A stretch of DNA of 41,572 bases, from contig NZ_JAJFOW010000051.1 of assembly GCF_020731285.1 (NCBI RefSeq), forward strand, positions 1 through 41,572, given 5' to 3'. Both the position numbers and the translations under genes were made by a program. The first letter of the stretch is position 1. The number at the start of each line of letters is the position of its first letter. This document shows positions 38,936-41,572 of this stretch, in pieces. Under the pieces are notes generated by a model that was given only the letters and a program-made list of their open reading frames with translations, was not told the origin of the DNA and did not search any database. The DNA is from Cohnella baijiui. Lineage in GTDB: Bacteria > Bacillota > Bacilli > Paenibacillales > Paenibacillaceae.

Positions 38936-39994
38936 TCAGCTGTGCACGCGCAGGGAGCGCTGCTCCGCGCGCTCCCAGTTGCGCAGCAGCGGATAGGGAT
39001 CGAATGCCCACTCGACGAGCCCGCGGTCGCGGTATACCCCATAATGGAGATGAGGCGGGAATTTGCCTTGCGTGCCCGGCTTGCCGTAGCCCGAGCTGCC
39101 CACCCATCCGATCAACTGGCCCGGGCGGACGACGTCGCCGGGCTTCAGGCTTTTCTCGAAGCCGGACAGATGCGCGTAGTAGTGATAGAGGTTGTCCAGG
39201 TCGCGGATGCCGATCCGCCAGCCGCCGTACCGGTTCCAGCCTTTGATCTCCACGACGCCGTAGGAGGTGCTGCGAACGGGGACGCCGTAGCCGGCGAAGA
39301 TGTCCGTGCCTTCATGAATGCGCGCGCCGCCCCAGCCCCGCCGGTTGCCCCACGTGCTTCGATAGGCATAGACGGTCCCCTGCGGAAGCGGAAAGACGTG
39401 CTGGACCAGGTCGAGCTTGCCGAAGGTCCGGTACAGCTTGGAAAATTGCTGGATGCGCTGAACGGCCCGGGTATTGTGGTAATATTCCCACACGCCGATG
39501 GCGAAGTCGTCGCGCGTGCTTCCCTGCACCATGACGCGCCTGGCGACGGCGTAGAGCAGGTCGGCGTCGTTCGTCCGGTCGGCCCTTCCGTCGCCCGAGC
39601 CGTCCTGACCGATCCCCTGGAAGACGCGGATCGACAGCGGCTGCTTGTCGTTCTCGTCCGGATTGAGCGGTCCCGCCCACCGCTCTGGCGGAATGTACAC
39701 GCCGCTGACCGCGCCTTCGCGCAGCGGCCGGGTTCGCGGATGCGCCCGGGACATCGTCCGCTCGTACTGGTCGATGGCCGCGAGGTCGTACCAAGCCAGC
39801 CCGGTCGCCAGGCCGATCCGGTCGTACAGCTCGCGCCGGGCCGGATACGGGTTCTGCGGCGCCTCGCTCTTCGCCGCGCGAGGGGCGGCCGACGCGCTCG
39901 CGGCATCCAGCAGAACGGCGGCCAGCGTCGCGGCGGCGGCCAGCCGGCGGAGCAGCGGGCCCCGGCCGCGGGCTTTCCCAGGTTGCTTCTGCAT
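38936..39994 (-). CDS. lytH: M23 metallopeptidase, LytH-like
   Basis: 352 residues starting MQKQPGKARG; the start at 39994 follows GGAGGGGG. A signal peptide ends near ASASA. The middle region (EYYHNTRAVQRIQQFSKLYRTFGKL) is particular to this family. The C-terminal LytM/M23 domain has the zinc motifs GGARIHEGTDIFAGYG (His and Asp) and PPHLHYGVY (H-x-H). In Bacillus, LytH is a sporulation L-Ala-D-Glu endopeptidase that trims the spore cortex, and its gene is next to lipA (yutB), yutD and yunB. The same neighbours here support the assignment. It diverges from lipA. Confidence 0.85.
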   Translation of the reverse strand: MQKQPGKARGRGPLLRRLAAAATLAAVLLDAASASAAPRAAKSEAPQNPYPARRELYDRIGLATGLAWYDLAAIDQYERTMSRAHPRTRPLREGAVSGVYIPPERWAGPLNPDENDKQPLSIRVFQGIGQDGSGDGRADRTNDADLLYAVARRVMVQGSTRDDFAIGVWEYYHNTRAVQRIQQFSKLYRTFGKLDLVQHVFPLPQGTVYAYRSTWGNRRGWGGARIHEGTDIFAGYGVPVRSTSYGVVEIKGWNRYGGWRIGIRDLDNLYHYYAHLSGFEKSLKPGDVVRPGQLIGWVGSSGYGKPGTQGKFPPHLHYGVYRDRGLVEWAFDPYPLLRNWERAEQRSLRVHS

Positions 39995-40058
39995 ACGTTC
40001 CCCCTCCTTTTTTCGCATACGGCTAGGGTTTGCAAATCATTGGTTTTTATGTGATTCA

Positions 40059-40067
40059 TGTTATAAT
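40059..40067 (+). promoter_or_regulatory. Extended -10 promoter of lipA
   Basis: TGTTATAAT with TTGGTT (40040-40045) 16 bp upstream; 26 bp before the start codon. Located in the divergent lytH-lipA spacer. Confidence 0.65.
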
Positions 40068-40093
40068 GAAGGACAGAAAGCGGGGGAATACGT

Positions 40094-40993
40094 ATGAAGA
40101 CTAGCGCCAAGACGCCCAAACCCGACTGGCTTCGCATCAAGCTGACGACCGGGGAGAACTACCAGGAAATCAAGCAAATGATGAGCACGAAGAAGCTGCA
40201 CACCGTCTGTGAAGAGGCGAGGTGCCCGAACATATACGAATGCTGGGCCAACCGAACGGCCACCTTTATGATCTTGGGAGACATCTGTACCCGCGCTTGC
40301 CGCTTCTGCGCGGTCAAGACGGGGCTTCCGACCGAGCTCGACCTGCAGGAGCCCGACCGGGTGGCCGAAGCCGCCGAGCAGATGAACCTGCAGCACTGCG
40401 TGGTCACGTCCGTGGCGCGGGACGACCTGAAGGACGGGGGGGCTTCGATCTTCGCCGCGACGATCAAGGCGATCCGCAAGCGATTGCCGTTCTGCAGCGT
40501 AGAGGTTTTGATCCCGGATTTCCAGGGCGACTGGGAAGCGCTGCGCATCGTCATGGACGCCAAGCCCGACATTTTGAACCACAACATCGAGACGGTCGAG
40601 CGCCTCTCCGACCGCGTCCGGGCGAAGGCGAAGTATCGGCGGTCGATCGAGCTGCTGCGCCAAGCCAAGCTTCAGCAGCCGGACATCCCCACCAAATCGA
40701 GCATCATGCTCGGCGTCGGGGAGATCTACGAAGAAGTCGTGCAGGCGATGGACGACCTGCGCGCGATCGATTGCGATATTTTGACGCTCGGCCAATACCT
40801 GCAGCCCAGCCCCGCGCATCTGGCCGTGGAGCGGTACGTCCACCCGGACGAATTCGCCAAGCTCAAGCAGGAGGGTCTCGCGCGCGGATTCTCGCATGTC
40901 GAGTCCGGTCCGATGGTGCGCAGCTCATACCATGCGCACGCGCAAGTGAAGTCCGCGGCCGCATCCGGCGCCACCGCGGCAGGCAAGGCCTAA
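40094..40993 (+). CDS. lipA: Lipoyl synthase
   Basis: 299 residues, normal length. This radical SAM enzyme inserts two sulfurs into protein-bound octanoate to make lipoate. The auxiliary [4Fe-4S] cluster motif is C39-x4-C44-x5-C50 (CEEARCPNIYEC) and the radical SAM motif is C65-x3-C69-x2-C72 (CTRACRFC). The conserved RSSYHA lies at the C-terminus and supplies the serine ligand of the auxiliary cluster. Ribosome site GCGGGGGAA. The yutD gene follows after 42 bp. Confidence 0.97.
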   Translation: MKTSAKTPKPDWLRIKLTTGENYQEIKQMMSTKKLHTVCEEARCPNIYECWANRTATFMILGDICTRACRFCAVKTGLPTELDLQEPDRVAEAAEQMNLQHCVVTSVARDDLKDGGASIFAATIKAIRKRLPFCSVEVLIPDFQGDWEALRIVMDAKPDILNHNIETVERLSDRVRAKAKYRRSIELLRQAKLQQPDIPTKSSIMLGVGEIYEEVVQAMDDLRAIDCDILTLGQYLQPSPAHLAVERYVHPDEFAKLKQEGLARGFSHVESGPMVRSSYHAHAQVKSAAASGATAAGKA

Positions 40994-41035
40994 TCTAAGG
41001 GAGCCGGAAACGGCGTGGTGGAAGGAGGGCCTCTC

Positions 41036-41572
41036 GTGATTTACTGGGCCGGAGGAAACGCATACAAGCTCGTGCACGACCACAAAAGCGGCTGGAACGC
41101 CGAGGCGTTCCGGGAGCGATTCAGCGAAGTGCTCGAACGCTACGATTACGTGGTCGGCGACTGGGGCTACAGTCAACTTCGACTGAGAGGATTCTTCCGC
41201 GAGCAGCAGCCGAAGGCGTCCAGGGAGGCGCTCATCTCGAGCCTCGCCGACTATATCAACGAATACTGCAACTTCGGCTGCGCCTATTTCGTGCTCGAGA
41301 AGGCCGACCCGGCGACGATCCCGGAAGGGGCCGGGATTAAGCTGGAGGAGCTGCCGGCGGCGCCGGCCGGGGAACAGAGCGAAGGAGCGGAAGGCGATGC
41401 GGCGCCGGCGCCCCCGCTGTCGCCGGCCGCCGCGGCGGCTGCGGCCGCTGCCGCTTCGCCGAACGGCATCCTGCTCCGCTGGCCGCTGAAGGAGCGTCCC
41501 GGCGGTCGCGTGCCCGGGACGAGCCCATCGGCCGTGGCGCGCGCCGTCTCGGAGGGCGCGGAGCGCCGTGCC
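41036..41572 (+). CDS. yutD: YutD family protein (3' end beyond the window)
   Basis: A GTG start with GAAGGAGG 8 nt upstream opens a frame of at least 179 codons that is still open at the window end. The first 95 residues are YutD (DUF1027): IYWAGGNAYKLVHDHKSGWN, RYDYVVGDWGYSQLRLRGFF, ADYINEYCNFGCAYFVLEKA. Bacillus YutD is only about 100 residues; here a Pro/Ala-rich extension follows, including a run of ten alanines. Function is unknown; the gene is commonly next to lipA, as here. The two cysteines of EYCNFGC are conserved in the family. Confidence 0.9.
   Translation, partial: MIYWAGGNAYKLVHDHKSGWNAEAFRERFSEVLERYDYVVGDWGYSQLRLRGFFREQQPKASREALISSLADYINEYCNFGCAYFVLEKADPATIPEGAGIKLEELPAAPAGEQSEGAEGDAAPAPPLSPAAAAAAAAAASPNGILLRWPLKERPGGRVPGTSPSAVARAVSEGAERRA

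Overview
The window looks like a chromosomal segment from a GC-rich, endospore-forming Firmicute of the Paenibacillus/Cohnella type. Evidence: sporulation genes (sspI, yunB, a LytH-like peptidase), Bacillus-type neighbours (yhbD-bacE-bacF, liaFSR, yutD), strong AGGAGG-type ribosome binding sites, frequent TTG/GTG starts and many TGnTATAAT extended -10 promoters. No rRNA, tRNA, phage, intact IS or CRISPR array was found. The genus is an inference from protein style, not a measurement.

Layout. 1-1.0 kb: two small genes (YdaT-like, MEKHLA domain). 1.27-6.0 kb: a seven-gene envelope-stress cluster, LiaI-like / PspA / PspC / PspA / LiaF / LiaS / LiaR, closed by a strong terminator. 6.0-9.1 kb: an unknown reverse-strand gene, then zwf and a cyclase-family hydrolase. 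9.2-11.3 kb: yhbD and two bactofilins behind a helically phased repeat array. 11.4-16.2 kb: three consecutive DHA2-type drug exporters. 16.3-18.1 kb: prfC with a structured leader. 18.3-20.9 kb: a Gfo/Idh/MocA oxidoreductase, an orphan phnM and a convergent sspI. 21.0-22.5 kb: a KtrA-type potassium regulator overlapping an rRNA-methyltransferase-like gene. 22.6-22.9 kb: five tandem 52-bp repeats. 23.1-24.4 kb: an MFS transporter. 24.6-28.5 kb: a membrane-bound AraC-type regulator and a lipoprotein solute-binding protein without permeases. 28.7-31.0 kb: an MFS exporter with a multi-hairpin leader and an AEC-family carrier. 31.0-34.3 kb: a lipoprotein, yunB, an AraC regulator and a HesB-like protein. 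34.3-35.35 kb: a gene-free, lower-GC, repeat-rich stretch. 35.35-38.9 kb: kduI, a DeoR regulator, kduD and a ribokinase-like gene, for uronate or pectin-derived sugar catabolism. 38.9-41.6 kb: LytH-like peptidase diverging from lipA, followed by yutD (cut by the window end).

How it works together. The Lia/Psp cluster should sense and answer cell-envelope damage. The several exporters suggest an organism that faces antibiotics, but no link between the two is shown by sequence. The kdu operon is probably controlled by its own DeoR-type regulator through phased TGTTCG half-sites.

The least explained material is non-coding. A 53-56 nt hairpin element recurs at least five times, always on the + strand, in intergenic or leader positions. 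Three other regularly spaced intergenic repeat arrays occur with periods of about 21, exactly 52 and 51/60 bp. These are the best candidates for something not yet described.
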